In this document: piece by piece, positions 43,925-58,400 of the stretch
How positions within the stretch are numbered: position 1 is the stretch's first letter
Layout: the number at the start of each line of letters is the position of its first letter
Assembly: GCA_021234535.1 (NCBI GenBank)
Contig: CM037833.1
Coordinates: 19,753,738 to 19,817,737 of the forward strand
DNA: 64,000 nucleotides
Reading direction: 5' to 3'
DNA from: Stichopus chloronotus
Lineage: Eukaryota > Echinodermata > Holothuroidea > Aspidochirotida > Stichopodidae
Notes under the pieces: generated by a model
What the model was told of the DNA's origin: nothing
What the model saw: the letters and a program-made list of their open reading frames with translations, nothing else
Databases searched by the model: none
Position numbers and translations under genes: made by a program

Positions 43925-44115
43925 ACTGAGTTCGGGGGGCTCGTACAAGATCTGGAGTCCCCCTTCAGTCTTTATGACAGTAGACCTATGTTAGCAACAC
44001 ATACCATGACTTTTAATTTGTTGGTCATAATTGTAAAATGTTCCACTTGCGGTAAATAGACCCCCCGACTGAAAAGGCTGCATACGGGGCCTGCTTCAAA
44101 GTCTGGTTTTTAAGT
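43925..44115 (+). repeat. Interspersed repeat family C, copy 2
   Basis: Direct partner of 41215-41425: ACAAGATCTGGAGTCCC, TTAGCAACACATACCATGAC, AATGTTCCACTTGCGGTAAA, CTGAAAAGGCTGCATACGG. Confidence 0.55.
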
Positions 44116-45336
44116 GCATGTGCATGGTTTAAATATATGGAGAGAGCATGTGCAACGAAAGAGATCCGGCGAAAATGAAATTCCCACAAAACAGGAGCTT
44201 AAAGCCTTAAACCTTGAAATTTTCTTTAATATTTACAAGCATTCAGCAGTCCTACAATGATCGTATCTGCATCCGACAGCAGAAAATCGTAACATCTCAC
44301 AGCCACAGCTAATAAAAAATAAATATTTGTGACATTGCCGCTGCACTCTTGAAAAGTTCACCCGTATTTTTTAAAAAGACCTTAGGTAAATGTTCCCACC
44401 CAAACATCACTTCCACATTCTCCCTCCCCTTATGATTATTCAGGGCACTTGCCAGTGCATAATCTCGGTCAAAAACCTCTGTGATCAAGTCTTCATTTCA
44501 CAGTCCTCTAGTCTACCAGCGGAAGAGAAAGATTATCAAATAACATTTAGAGTGATACCCTCACCTAAATTGGAAAACATTGGTCAGGGGCAACACGGTC
44601 CTTAGTATACACTAAAGCCTGGGTCAAACTAGCGCGATTCAATACGCAATTCAACTTTCAACTAAATTAGTGCAAATTGAGTTGATCAGGACAGTTGTCC
44701 AGACTAAAATAGCGTCACGATGCCTCTCAGTCCTGGATTTCTTGGAAGAGGAAAATCGATTTCGTAGTTCCAATTTTGCGGTCATTCATGTAAACGGCTA
44801 TCCAAGTTGTGCAATTTTAGTTGAAAATTGAATCGCGTGTTGAATCGCGCTAGTGTGACCCGCGCTTAATGCGAACGTCTTGAGCAAGTTGTGCGGGAAT
44901 TGGTTGCAACCCTGATCAGCATGGATGCTGTTCGCTTTCTGCGCATCTTAACCTTGATTTATCTTCAAAACGGTAAATTTGTGAGAAACATATAAAACTA
45001 TATCATGGATGTTCTCAGCATGAAATTTTAGAATTTTCGTCATCACTACGTGTGATAATAATAATGACATTTCATTTTCTGTGTCACCAAAAGACCAAAG
45101 AATACTTTGCAGACATACAGTAGTTCTTGTAAGAACCAAAGCAGGTAGCCAAAACCTTAAAACTTGGACTACACAACTGTCCCACTGTAACACTGAGTAC
45201 ATTACAAGTGGCCTACAAGTGGCCGACACCTGATGAAATTTTCTGAAGTCCCGCATGAAGGACCGATGATTCACTCACAGGTATATGGAGAAAGGACTTC
45301 CACCCATCCTTCAAAAAAGTTACACATTTGACTTTG

Positions 45337-46490
45337 TTACCTTGCGGACTTTGGCTTATCTGTCATCTTTGGGGACTTATGTTTGTCAGCGTTCTCTTTC
45401 TGCGATATCCCATTATGAATAACTTTCATGTGATCTGCTAATGAGTCCTGATTACTGGAGTAGAAGCCACACACTTTACACTGAAGGGCCTTGTGGGACG
45501 CCTCGTGGTGCTTCAGGCGCACGAGGTAACGGAACCGCCTCCCGCAGATCGAGCAGGGCAAATCACCTTCTGACTTGTGGGTCTTCTCATGTAACACCCT
45601 CTTGGACTTCTTGAAGAAAGCCCTCCCGCAAATCGAGCAATCGTACGTCTTTCCTCCAAGGTGGGAGTGTTCGTGGTACACCACATCGGGTTTGTACTTG
45701 TAACTCTTCTCGCAGAACCCGCAGTGGTATGGCCTCTCCATGGTGTCAGCGTGTTCTGCCTGGTGGTCGTGCAGTTTTTTACAGTTTTCATACCGTGCCC
45801 CACAGCTTTGGCACTTGAAGGGCTTCTCCGCCTCGTGCGACTTCATGTGGGCCTTCAGTTTCACCTGGTCTTGGAAGGTCTGCATGCAGAACGGGCAGGT
45901 CGGGGACAGACTGGCAGAGTGGCACTGCATGTGGAGATCCAGTTCCTGACGTGTCCAGTACGCCTTCCGGCAAGACCAGCACTGGAAACGTTTCACCATG
46001 CAGTGGCAATCTATCTTGTGACGGTCTAGCTTCAGTAAAGTGGAGAACATCTTTGGACAGTGGCTGCACTTAAAATCCATGGTCTGCACCTCATGGGTCT
46101 TCATGTGTCTCCTGAGAGTCCACGAGGACACAAAATCTTTCTTGCAGATCTTGCACTGTGTATTTGAGTGAGAACGCTCGTGTTTCTCCCGGCTTGACTC
46201 CTTGACCATTTTCCCACAAATGCCGCATCCGTAGCTTTTGTCGTCCATCTCCTTATTGTGGGCTTTTTTCATGTGGGTCTTCAGGGTGCCTTTGAATTTG
46301 TAGGTCCTCCAGCAGTCCTCGCAGCGAAACGATGCCCCTTCCTCATCGGTGTCTCCCTTGCCTGGGTTTCCACCCTGATCTTTGGATTCACAGACCTTCA
46401 TCTTTTTCGACGGTGCTGGATCTTCTCTCCTTCCGTGTTCGTTCTCCTTGTCCCCATCTTCATCTGGTATGCTTTCCGGTGAGCCCAAAT
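45337..46490 (-). CDS. NPL-zinc finger gene coding exon 6: all 11 C2H2 fingers
   Basis: The acceptor is TCAAATGCAG. It encodes 383 residues after the split Asp, then a stop at 45337-45339. The finger cysteine pairs begin with FRCEDC, YGCGIC, TQCKIC, FKCSHC, FQCWSC, PTCPFC, FKCQSC, YHCGFC, YDCSIC, LPCSIC and LQCKVC. All keep both histidines. The lysine-rich C-terminus ends in KPKSAR. Confidence 0.93.
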
Positions 46491-49400
46491 CTGCATTTGA
46501 GAGAAATGACAAAAATGGATTACTGCAAGAGAATGAGAAGCTTTGTCCAAAGGACTTCAGATTTCAACCTGATCAAATGTAGACAAAGTGAATTCAAGTC
46601 GCAGGTTGGCAATCCTGCATTTAATGTGTAAGTGGTACTTTCTCAAACTAAATTAATTATTCACATCACTGTTACCCACCAAGTGCCATAGATGTGGCCT
46701 TTGTTTGCACTTAATGCACAAGTGGTACTCTCTGGAACACATTTGCCCTACAATCATCGTTACAATTTACGTTTAGATAGGGTGTTGAGGGTACATTATT
46801 TCGTACGTGGAGTTCCCCATGTAAAAGTCGTAAAAACAAGAATTTTTCATCTTTTATTTCGTGGTCATGAAAATGAGCCTTAACGTCTCGCTCCACAACT
46901 TCCATGTAGTCCTAAGACGAAATATTAAATTTTCCCAATGTTTACATCAGGTATGAGGTCCACAAGAAAGCACAAAATGCTACACTGCCTTCTAATGCAG
47001 CTGCAGGAAATGCAGTTTTATGTACAAAAATTTCTTTGATATTTGTTCAAACAGTTAGGTTTTTGCACCTGTAAAGCCAACTGATTAAATAGCAACTTCT
47101 AATGGGCTCTTGAAGATGTTCATTCAAAAAAACTTTCTTTACTACCACTCTGTAGCGCAGAGTGGGAACACAAGGCAAGGGACCATCTCGACTTAATGTG
47201 TAGTACTGCTGTCAGCTTCAGCAACAGTTACAGTAGTTGTCGATGGTCGTGAATTCGTGAAGAGAGAAAATCGCAACTAAGTGTACACTGCAATGTGGCA
47301 CTTTCCACCATAGAATGGACTAATTAATTGTACATTCATATCACCTTAACATACATTTACTGCCTACTACTGTACAGGGAATTCCCACAAATGTGGTGGG
47401 AGCTGTTGAACTAATCCAATGGCCTGCCGTTAGTCTTATTTTCGTTCACAATACTTAATACATAATGTGTGAGTTCACCGGTGGTCTGTGCTAATAGCTG
47501 TATCTCTCAAATTTATCAGATTAAATGTTAATACTATCAATTTTATATGACTGGAAAAAATAAAATGTTAAGTATTCAGACTTTTTCAGTGATAGTCTTT
47601 GGAATCTGAGATAATGTTTGCAACTTTTTACAATCCTGTAAGTAAGAGATGTTAGCCCAGAATAAAACATGGTTCCATCTCACAAGTTGCATTCCTGTAA
47701 ACTTTGTACTGTTCAGACTACAGGAAATCTCCTTGTCAAGTGAGGAAGATCGCTCGTCAGACGTATCAAGAGAACCACAATCATTCAAGAGTGTCAAAAT
47801 TATTTACTTGACATATGCAAAAGACTCTAAACTCACAATCCCCAATGTAATTCACAAACTTTAATTCCAAGGTATTCTCCTGTTGTGTGTATTTGTCCCC
47901 AATGACACGCTAACCGGTTCTGCCGTTGCCTAACATGTAAAAGTATGGACTAAAAAGGTAACCTACATATACGTGATGTGTCCTTACTGCAGCGCCACAT
48001 GATCTGAGATTTTCAAACAATTTTGTATCCAGAGTGTTCATAGATATTCTATACATTTCCTTATACTGCTGTACATTTTTATAAGCTTAAAATGGTCAAC
48101 AGGTTTTCACAACTTTGTAAATATAACTTAGAAATCATTTGAAAAAGTTTTGGCTGTACGTAATTTTGTTACTGGAAATGAATACAAGCTCATGACTTGA
48201 TGTCTATCAAAACCTGCTGGAGTTGAAATCAATTTCAATCATATATTTGCCCATTAAGCCAAATCCTAGCAGAACCACTTGGGAAATTTTGGGAATGGTT
48301 GATCTCTGATGAATCGCTGCCCTAAAATTTTCAGAAGAAGACGATAACGAGTGCAAAATATCCACAATTTGCAAAATGGTAGATGTTCAAACTGGATGGT
48401 AGATGGAAGCCTATCTTTCCCCTACGGTCCAGAATGCATGTGTTTGTTCATCATTTCATTTGGCAGAGTGCCATTGACTAGCTCATACAGTAACTTTCAA
48501 GGTTCATCAGGATCTGGAGAGAAGCCTACTACTGCAAATGTAGTTCAGTACATGATGTGCTTGTAACTTGCATATGACACATTCATATAGACAAACACAC
48601 ACACACAGACAGACAGGTAAGGGAAAAAAAATGGGACACAGTACACAGAAACTTTCATGAAAGCATCTAAGGATGTACTGAAAATGGTCATTCCCCCCCC
48701 CCCCAACTTTCCAGAAATTAGCATTTACAATTTCCTGATATCCCAGGAGCCATACCGTGAAAAAGATTTAAATAAGTCCTCTGGTTTCCAATAATGGAAA
48801 CATGAGAAAAGAATTCAGGCTGCAATGTGAGAGACAACCCGGAATGAGTTCCCTTGGAGCACACTGAGCTTGGCAGAAAATTTAAACATTTCAACATTTT
48901 TCCCAGATGTCACATTTCACCATTTCAAAGAATGCTCATCTGCATTATCCATTTCCCAACACAGGACTGGCTAAGATCAAACCAAATATGGGATGAGATT
49001 TCTGAAATGTATCGTCAAACACTTTACCTGTTATTGTCTGAAAGTTTGCAGGAGTCGATAAATTTATTCCTTACAAAATTCTAAGTGAGAGGACATCAAC
49101 TGTGTCCATGCCTGGAATGCTGTGGGAAATTTTTGCAATTTAGCTTTGCGAGTTTACAGAGACGGAAAAAAATACTCTCGAACCTCCTGATATGCTCTGT
49201 TGCCAAGTTGTCTTTCATCAACCAGCCTTGTCACCTACCTTTCCTCACTCTTTTGGAGTACCTCAGGTTGGTGCGACTAGGGCTGCTCATAGGAGTGGAT
49301 GCTCTGTTCTGCTTCTCTGCTTGCTCATCCACCTCTTCAATGTCATTTCTTTGGTCTTCATTTTCTGCACTTTTTTCTGAGCCTTCTTCTTCTTCTCTCT

Positions 49401-52400
49401 CCACTGATGTCTCCATTTCTAAGAAAAAAAATTTAATCAAAAAAAGAGTTTTAATATTCTTGTGCATGCACATGGGTAAAGTTTATTTTTTGCTACAGGT
49501 GCATGTTGTTCGTTTCCTCGCCACTATGTATGATGTATTTTTTTTTCTTTCTGAAAATGCACTTGTCTTTCTGAAAAAAAAATCAACTGAGGAAGTATTT
49601 TGAACATGGATAATTAAATTCTCAGTATTTAAAATACTTCCGAGTAAAACAAAAAATCTTTCAATATTTAAAAGTCTTATCAAATCTACTTGTAAAGTCA
49701 ACCATCTTGCAAAACAGTCTTATCAAATTTACTTGTAAAGTCAATCATCTTGCAAAACAAACCTAAAAATAAAAAAGTACCTCACTTCCTTGGGGATACT
49801 ACAGTTTAATGTAAAGGACTGACCCTACAGTACTGTAGCTCATGAAACACTTCACACTTCTGCCTATTGATTCTGAGGTAGACAAAACTTCTCAGATTTT
49901 TTGGTCACTGTAGCAGCCAAAATAATGAGCGTAAATTGTCAACATTTGAATAGCAGTAATGCAGGGGGGTGGATGTGATTGTTAGAATGGATGTACTGTA
50001 AAAAGAGGAAAACAACCTCCATCAAATTCAGCGTATATATGCACTAAGATGATTTATATGGTAGGTCTACACCAAACTCCTATACCTACAGTGTAGGTAC
50101 TGTAGGGTCCCTTGTCCAGCACTGAAGCTCGCACAGTGTACCTGATAGGAGCGGACATTCAGTCGTTTCCGTTAAATGTGACTGGACGTACTTACTGTCA
50201 AACGACAACTTGACGACGCATCCGCGGAACCAATGAGTGTCACACATCTTGCTACGATGGACAGCAATAATGCACTGCTTTGGTGAGCTTTATTGGAGCA
50301 GTGTGACATGTTTTGTAAAATTATCATTTATTTTTGATAAAAGCACCCTAACCTTCAAGCACCACACCGTTTGCAGAAATACCTGTACTTTCTTACAACA
50401 AACAATGAATACTTCTATAGCTACTGCAACCACATTGATCTGTCAGGATTTAGGTCCCTAGTTTCAAAACGATGCTTTCACAAGTGAGGACACTTTTCGA
50501 AGCTCTCTACTCTAACGTGAGTTTGAATTGCCACTCCACCTCCCCCCTCCTTAATTAACTGTTAAAGTCATTGTTATGCTAAGAGTGCTGGTCCAACATT
50601 CAGCCTGTTAACATAACTACCAGGTACAGTATGTAGTATAGGCCTAGTCTCAGTCATATCTAGTAAAGATAACTACTGCAGGCCTAAGTTCTAGTAAAGA
50701 AAAACCTGCCTTGTTTGGTGTTCTACAGCCTATGTTAGCCTGAGAAATCGTTTTACAGCCCTGGTGTATTTGATTTTGTGATTACTTGTCCAATTCACTT
50801 TTCACAATACCAAAAGCAGTTGGGACTGGTCACTGCTAAACCTTGCCTGACAGTGCAAGAGAAATGTTTGCAGAAGAAGACTTAGAAATAGAGACTTCAT
50901 TTTTCAAGCAAAATATAGACTGACAAGATCCAGTTGAAAGGATACTATGATTTGGGGGATTGTGGATTTGTTCTTTGGAAGGATGATTATATATTATCCT
51001 TGATATTATACCAACTCAGATTCAAACTATTGGGGAAATGTTTACATTGTGGACATTTGAGGTGTATTGACATTTGTGGTTTTGCTTTCAGAGAAACCAT
51101 TGCAAGTATGATATGATGTTGACAATGACATTGAAAACTGTAATGAGTCATCTGTTGTTTGAAACCAGGAATGATCATGTGCTCCATGCATTGAACAGAT
51201 ATGTCTTCATTAGGTCAATTACATGTTGTAAAGTTCTCAGCACATTTGTCTCACAATATATACAAATTATTTTATGCAGATTTATGAATTTAAAGTCAAG
51301 ATACTGTTGGTAAGAAAAGTAAGTAGGCTGAATATAGTGCCCAGTGTCCCAATTTAAGAAGACAGGCTAGAAATAAAAAGATTGTCTATGAATTTGCTAA
51401 ATTTCAGAGTTTGCATCTTCAGTGGAAAAGCTTTCTTTTGAATGTGATGATGAATGAGTATACTATGTTTTTTTTTTCAGAAAGTAGTTGTTCCTCAGCT
51501 TTTTTTTTACAAGAGGGGTGGGTGCAATACAGCCTGTAAAATTGGTCTAAAAGAAAAACATGGGACATATGTGATGGCAATGCTGCAACAGTAAGAGTAG
51601 GTACTGGTAGAGCTTGTGGTCAAATAACTTACTACAGTTCATTGTAGATGCATCTCAAGAAGTTGCAAGAAATTTGCATGTAGTATGTTTGAAGATAGCA
51701 CAAATGAAATGTGTGGAAGGAAGAAGAGGTTCTGCTACTGAGTTTTGAGTCAGAAGTCTTTGAGCTTGAGGTTGTGGTATCGCAAATCACCATGGAGCTA
51801 GTGAAATTACGAGGAGGTATGTTAATTAAGTTAATTTCCGCTGCTTAATGTACAATGTGAGTGACTTCAATCCAACTGTCTGATACCCTGCTCCCAATTT
51901 TCCTCCGTCACATTCAAACAGTCCAACATTGCCCCAGGGTGTTAGGCTTTGTTAAGGTTATATTTTCCCTACATCTATTTCAAAACTGTTAACTTGATAG
52001 GCAAATATTACACCAGAAAAAAATTGGTTAGAATAAACTTTCTGACTGAGCAGGCCAGACCTGACATTAGCCTAGACTGAAGTATAACCTTGTTTGTACA
52101 TTCATAATAAGGGGTCTGGAATCATTTACTTAGGCTCAGCCTATGCTACTCATAATTTGATAGACCGCCAAGGAAAATCAATGTAAAACTTATCGAACCT
52201 GCAAGTGCTCTACGGTGGCGTTACTTTCTTGTGAAGTACCATAAATTGTTCCTAGTAAGGAGCATATAAACTGCAACCAATCCTTGCATTCGTTTCTTTT
52301 GCAAGATAGGTCTTTTCCGGGGAGTTATTGGCCGTAGAGTCTACTGTACTTCAACACAGCACAACAAAATGTCAAAATACACTCAACTAGATGGGCCCAG

Positions 52401-55400
52401 GCCTTCAGGTGCTAACCTATGTTGAACCCAAGTTAGTTACAGACAGTAAATTACCCCTCCCTAAATGACCGTAGGGCTAACTCCGCCTTTGTCTGCCTAT
52501 GCCTGGGATGGTTTTTCGTGTCAATAATTCAAAGGTTCGTTTTTAGGATAGCCAGAATCAGTTGAAGTATCTAGGGTAGGGTGTAGCATAGGCTATTCTA
52601 TGCCAGTATCATTCAGCCTAAGTTTGGCCTGGGCTAGCATAACGTGAACAAGAACCAAAAAGATTTAAATTAGGCCTATAGGCTCAGACTGGTACAGGGG
52701 ACTATGACATTAGCCTGAGCAGGAGACAGATCGAGGGTTGCCCTTGGCAGCATATCTGAATAATAACCTTGCATTACATCCCCTAGTGAACTTTCAAAAC
52801 CTAACTTTGGCCTAGCCTAGTCTAGTCATGATTACCGCTGCGCTAATGAACGTCGTTGCTATTCTCAGCATTTAACTCAGTGAATGAAATCAGCTGCAAG
52901 AAAGACGTTTACGGACGTCTAGTAGATCTAACTAGTGATAGCTCACTGATATGATATTGATATAACGTTACTGCTGACGGAATTATTTGCAAAGAACTGT
53001 AGCTGCATACACACGTATCTTTACTTGCCATGCCCGATGCACCCTCAATAAACGATTGTGCACTAAGTTAACAGGAAGAGGCCATAGAATATGTTACACA
53101 ATCGTTTTTGGTAAATGTAACTTGTGGGTCACAAATTCTATCTGTTATCTACACTGAAAACCAATTTCGTTATGTCATAGAATCACAGGCAAATCATCAT
53201 TACATGAAGCAATCTTTCAGTAGAGATCATTCTTATAGTGATATCACTTACAACAAGCGACTGGTGTTGGTTTACAAAAGGGTACACTAAGCGAGTTTCT
53301 AATCCGGACAATTCGCCATTTTGACCTTGGCATCTACCAAATGAATTATCTTATCATATGCTACACAAGACTGCCCTCATATTAAATCACACTAACGTCA
53401 CTGATATGAAAAGGAATTGATTTCATTCATTTCAGATGCATCGGATTTTGACGATTTTTTAATGCATTGGTACTGTGTGATTTGAAATATATTGGTTTTG
53501 ATGATATCCAATACATTGGTTTAACTGATTTGAAATGCATTGTGTCACTGATTTGAGATGCGTTGGTTTCGCTGATTTGCAAAATACACTGGTACTGCTG
53601 ATTTGAAATATACTCCCTTCATTTTGATGATTTGAGATGCCTTGGTTTAACTAATTTGGTGTGTATTGCCTCACTGATTTGAAATGAATTGGCTTCACTG
53701 ATTTGGAATGCGTTGGTACAGCTCATTTGAAATATACTGTATTGGTTTTGCTGATTTGAGATGCATTGTTGTAACTGATTTGGAATGAACTGGTTTAACT
53801 GATTTGAGATGCAGTTTTGCTGATTTAGAATGCACTGGCACAGTACTGCTGATTTGAAATATACTGTCTTTGTTCTATTAATTCGAGATGCATTGGCTTC
53901 ACTGATTTGGAATGCATTGGTACTGCTGATTTGAAATATAGTGCATTGGTTTTGCTGATTTGAGATGCAATGGCTTCACTGATTTGGAATGAATAGGTGC
54001 TGTTCATTTGAAATATACCGTATTAATTTAGCTGATTTGAGATGCAATGGTTTAGGTGATTTGGTAGGCAGTGGTACTGCTGATTTGAAATACATTGGTT
54101 TTGATGATCTGAGATGCATTGGTTTCACTCATTTGAAAAGCACCAGTTTCACTGACCTGATACTCATTGATTCACTGATTTGATATCTATTGGTTCTGCT
54201 GATATGACCGAATGCATCAGTCTCACTTGAGATGCATCATATTCACTTATTTGAGGCGCATTGATTTTACCGATTTGAAATGAAGTCTCCTCTAATCACA
54301 CCTCCTAATCCTGGCAATCAGTAAAACTTGGAACTATTAGAGCTTTAAGACATTTGAAGTCACCATGTTCAATTATCTTAATACCTGACGTAGTATTTTC
54401 TTCAGTTGCTTGCACAGGTTTCCGGTTGTAGCCAGTCAAGTACACAGTGCCTAAAAAAGGAACACAACAAGATAATAAAAGCAGCAAGTCAAAAGACTTT
54501 GTGATTCCTTGCCAACATCTCCTTTTTTTTTTTCAAAACACACAATCACATATTAAACGAAACCAGCAAGGGAGAAGGAACGGGACCATATCAAAATGAA
54601 AAACAGAATACAAGAATGTAAACCTCATATGAAAACTGTGGTAATAAATCTCAGGAAGGGATGAAAAGTTCTGACACCAAAGTGTGGTTCAAAGTCTGCA
54701 AAGGGAAACAGAGAATATTTCCCTGCCTCGGGGTAGTTCCCATGGGAAAAGGTGACTAAAAGAAAGTACTTTGTTAATCTTGACGGGGAGTTGCTGGCAA
54801 AGAAGTTGCTGATAAATTTAAAAAGCTATGTTCAGTGACATTAAATGATTGTTTGGAGAGGGTTACAAAATAAAAATGTGACACTTGACTTCCTGAAAAT
54901 ATTACACAATTGTTGTATACAAGTATCTACAAGTGGGTCCTCAAATGTTGGCTTTTGCCATAAAGACAAATCTCTAAGATCTGCGATTTTAACGTTTGCC
55001 GCGAGTGTAAGCACATGATTTCTCAATCTCCCATGTGGCAATTCAAATACCAGAGATCATCGACTCATCAACTGCTACCAATTTCGACAGTCTGAAGTGC
55101 TAGTTACGATCAGTTCTTGAGATATCATTCTCGATACGTTTTTATACTTTAACCCCTGGTGACCTCAAATGACCTTTGACCATCATGAAAATCAAAAAGA
55201 GGTCATCTACCTATAGTTGACTACCAACACGACACCTTTGAACTTCAAGCACCTTTCCCTTTTTGAGACACTGTGCTTACGGTGCATGGTTGTAAAACTA
55301 TGTGTTCTATTGACCTCACATGACCTTTGACCTCCATACAAAATGCCAGACATCATTTACTCTTACTGTAAAGCACTACCAATGATAAGAGGTTGAACTG

Positions 55401-58400
55401 CCAAGAACATTCCATTGCTGAGATACAGTATCTCTCTTAGGTTTTCACATTTCATGCTCTGGTGACCTCAAATGACCTTTGACCCCCATGATAAACACTA
55501 GGGATCATCTACTCACAATGGCCTACCAACACAACAACTTTGAAGTTCAGGCACCTTTCCCTTGTTGAGGTATCATGTTTACAAGCCAGGTTGTCGCATA
55601 CACACACTCACAAACACACACGCCCTCACCATCGCATAGATTCTTCGCCTGCCTTCGGCATGGGAATAAAAAAATGGACCTAACAACAACCTATTCTATG
55701 TTGGACATTTAGCAACAGTATTTGTCAATTTACCTGTACATTAATAATAATTGACTGTTTTGCATTGACTTAGTTCCAGGTAGCTGACTGAACTGCAAGT
55801 TGAATATTGCAGCCAGTCAGAACACACTAAAGTTACACAAAGAGAAACAAAACCGTTGGAAATTATCATGTCAGGATGACTTGATACCTTTGAATTGAGC
55901 ATCGCTGTGTAGTAACTGCCGTCATCCAGGACCAGACCACAACGTACAGTAAAGTAAAAATAAAAGGTAAACAGCTCACTTCACTACAGAAGTGCACTGT
56001 CTGTTTGGAGTGTCTGCTCATTGCTCAGCACACTGGTAGACACCACGAATGGTTTAAGTATGCAAGACTTTAGGTAAAAGTTCAGTTTTGAAAGAAAAAA
56101 TATTAAGTTTGTCGTTTTAATACTTTGTGTTCAGCTGAAGGGAACCTGAGATGTTCTGTCATTGTTGATTAGACCTGACATAATGGTACTGTGGGAAGCT
56201 GTTGACTTTGTGAGTACAATAGGCAGCACAATGGATAGGAAGAGTGATTGTTGTCCTCCCTTTGAATTGAGGATTCCCTGCTTATTCCTGGGACTAATGT
56301 CTCTGGGCGTTTGCAGCGGATTATCGGAATAATTTCCTCTGTTGCTTTCAACCAGAACTGTATGTTCACTGAAGTGTACTGCATCATTTCGACTACTGTG
56401 TTTCCATGACAGTGGAAAATCACAAACTTGGAAAGAAATAAGACGGAATGAGAATGGAGGTTTCACTAATACTGTACACAGCATGAGGGCATTTTATGGA
56501 AAAAAAAAATCATTTGAGTAAATTCAATTGCATAATTGTACATTTTTTGTAACTTTTTCAAGTTTCCTTAAAAATTTTTATGATCAATTTGTCAAAGCAA
56601 CTACGAAAAACAGCATTTAAGTCCATTAATCTCTGCAATTCTATCATTCCTCTCTCGAATGTTGCAAAATTCTTGGGGGTTCTAATTGATAAGCATGTAA
56701 ATGGAAAGATCATATTTATTCAGTAACTATGAAAGTATCTAAGAATGTTGGAATTATCGGTCATCTCCGTTCAAGCCTCCCTTGGAAAGTCATTATCTCT
56801 CTTTATAGTACTTTTGTCCTTCCCTTTTTTTCCTACTGTAATATTGTGTGGGGTTCCACTTACCCATCTAAATTATTGCAATTCTTCATTCTGCCAAAAA
56901 GAGTTTCACATTCCATCGTAAATACTCACTACTTGCAGCACACTCCTCCTACATTCAGAAAATTAAATTTCTTGTCCATTTAGGATATCATCCTATACCA
57001 ATGTGGTTTATTTGCCTGCAGCTATTTAAATAGCAAGTTCGCCAATATATTTAATGGTTACCTTCGAATGAGTCACGCAGCTAGCTCTTATCAAACCAGA
57101 TCATGACATCTTGCACAAAACCTCTTTATAGACTTCAGTCCTCCCTCCACAGTGTCCGTTATGTAGCTCCTCATTTTTGGAATTCTCTTCCTCAAAGTAT
57201 TACCAATCATTGTCACGCTTCCTTTAACACCTTTAAGAGCAAATTAAAACGTTTCCTATTGTCAATTACTCCTCTGTAGTAGCTTACTGTCATTTTTTTT
57301 TCTTTCTTTGTGTCTAGCGTCTTATGGTTTCTTGTTTCAACGTTTCAGTGTTTCCTTTTTTTTAATTGTTTCTTTGGGGGTATCCAGACTTAGAAGCTTT
57401 GCTAAGCTTCCTGTGGATAGCCTTCGGTCTTCAAACTGTGCACTTATCTTTACGTATGTTTGAAACAGTTTATGTTATGTGACCAAAATAGATGTTTGTT
57501 GAACTTGGATCTTGAAAATCAGGGTACAAACAGGGTGCAATTCCTCAGCATCTCATCAAAAGATGGCACTTTCTGACATAGTGAACTCAAACCAACACAT
57601 CCTCTACTTGTATTAGGGAAGCCTCACAAATCTAACCCAAGGTCATCTCAGAGCGAGCGTTTGCTTCCCACCAAGACAAAGATAGCGACCAGAGAGCAAT
57701 GAGTCATGCTCCAGAGCGTAAAAATCTCCCAGCCTACCAGAGTCCACACACACTCTGAGCAGCAGTGCAAAACTTTGTGAACCTTAGATGATCTAAATCT
57801 GATAATTCCCTCATCGATACGTTAGAGACATACCTGTTCCCTGGACGGTGAAGGTGACCACGCTGCCGCTCTGTATCACCATGTCCAGGCTCTGTTGCAG
57901 CACCAGCCCCTTCTGAAGGGTGCATACCACATGTTCTCGACTGGGCAACTTAAGGATCAGGTACGAGCACGGGTCAGTCTCTCCTGAAAGTCAAAGAAAA
58001 AGATTCATTAGATTTCATTTTCCTTTTTTTTTTTACATAAATTTCAAGATCCTCTGTATTAGCCTCAAATTAAAGCAGGTTAAGCCGGCAAAAGCTTTGT
58101 CAATTTACAGCGGTGTTTCATCCAGACGCATTCAGCAGCCAGAAATTTGTCAAGACGGTACAGAAGCCTGCAGAAAACTCACCACCACACCACAGCATGA
58201 ATGGTACAGGAAACTTTTGGTCCCAAAATACCTCCCAGATCATCGTAAATGGCAACTCCCGGGCACCTGTGGGCCGAAACTTGTAGGCTCACTACATAAA
58301 AATGAGGGAAATACTAGCAATATCATATAAAAACAACACAGTACAAAACAAAAATACAATGTATGCTCACGGGTGGAGGGCAGCTGCCCCTTTTGACGTT

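Larger units (their letters stand above)
38000..45336. other. Spacer with repeat families A and C, no gene seen
   Basis: Short frames only. The portion just below 45337 (minus direction) must include the 3' UTR of the NPL-zinc finger gene, but no AATAAA was seen within about 1 kb. An ATTAAA at 44223-44228 is the nearest variant noticed. Confidence 0.5.

Noticed and set aside
45513..46631. Overlapping frames on both strands within the zinc-finger exon
   Set aside because: Shadow frames of the GC-rich finger exon. Only the minus frame ending at 45337 has the regular C2H2 spacing.
47576..47797. Minus frame with TLLNDCGSLDTSDERSSS, considered as an extra exon of the NPL gene
   Set aside because: It begins at a non-ATG codon, lacks a usable acceptor, and the 49239 to 46490 junction already joins in phase without it.
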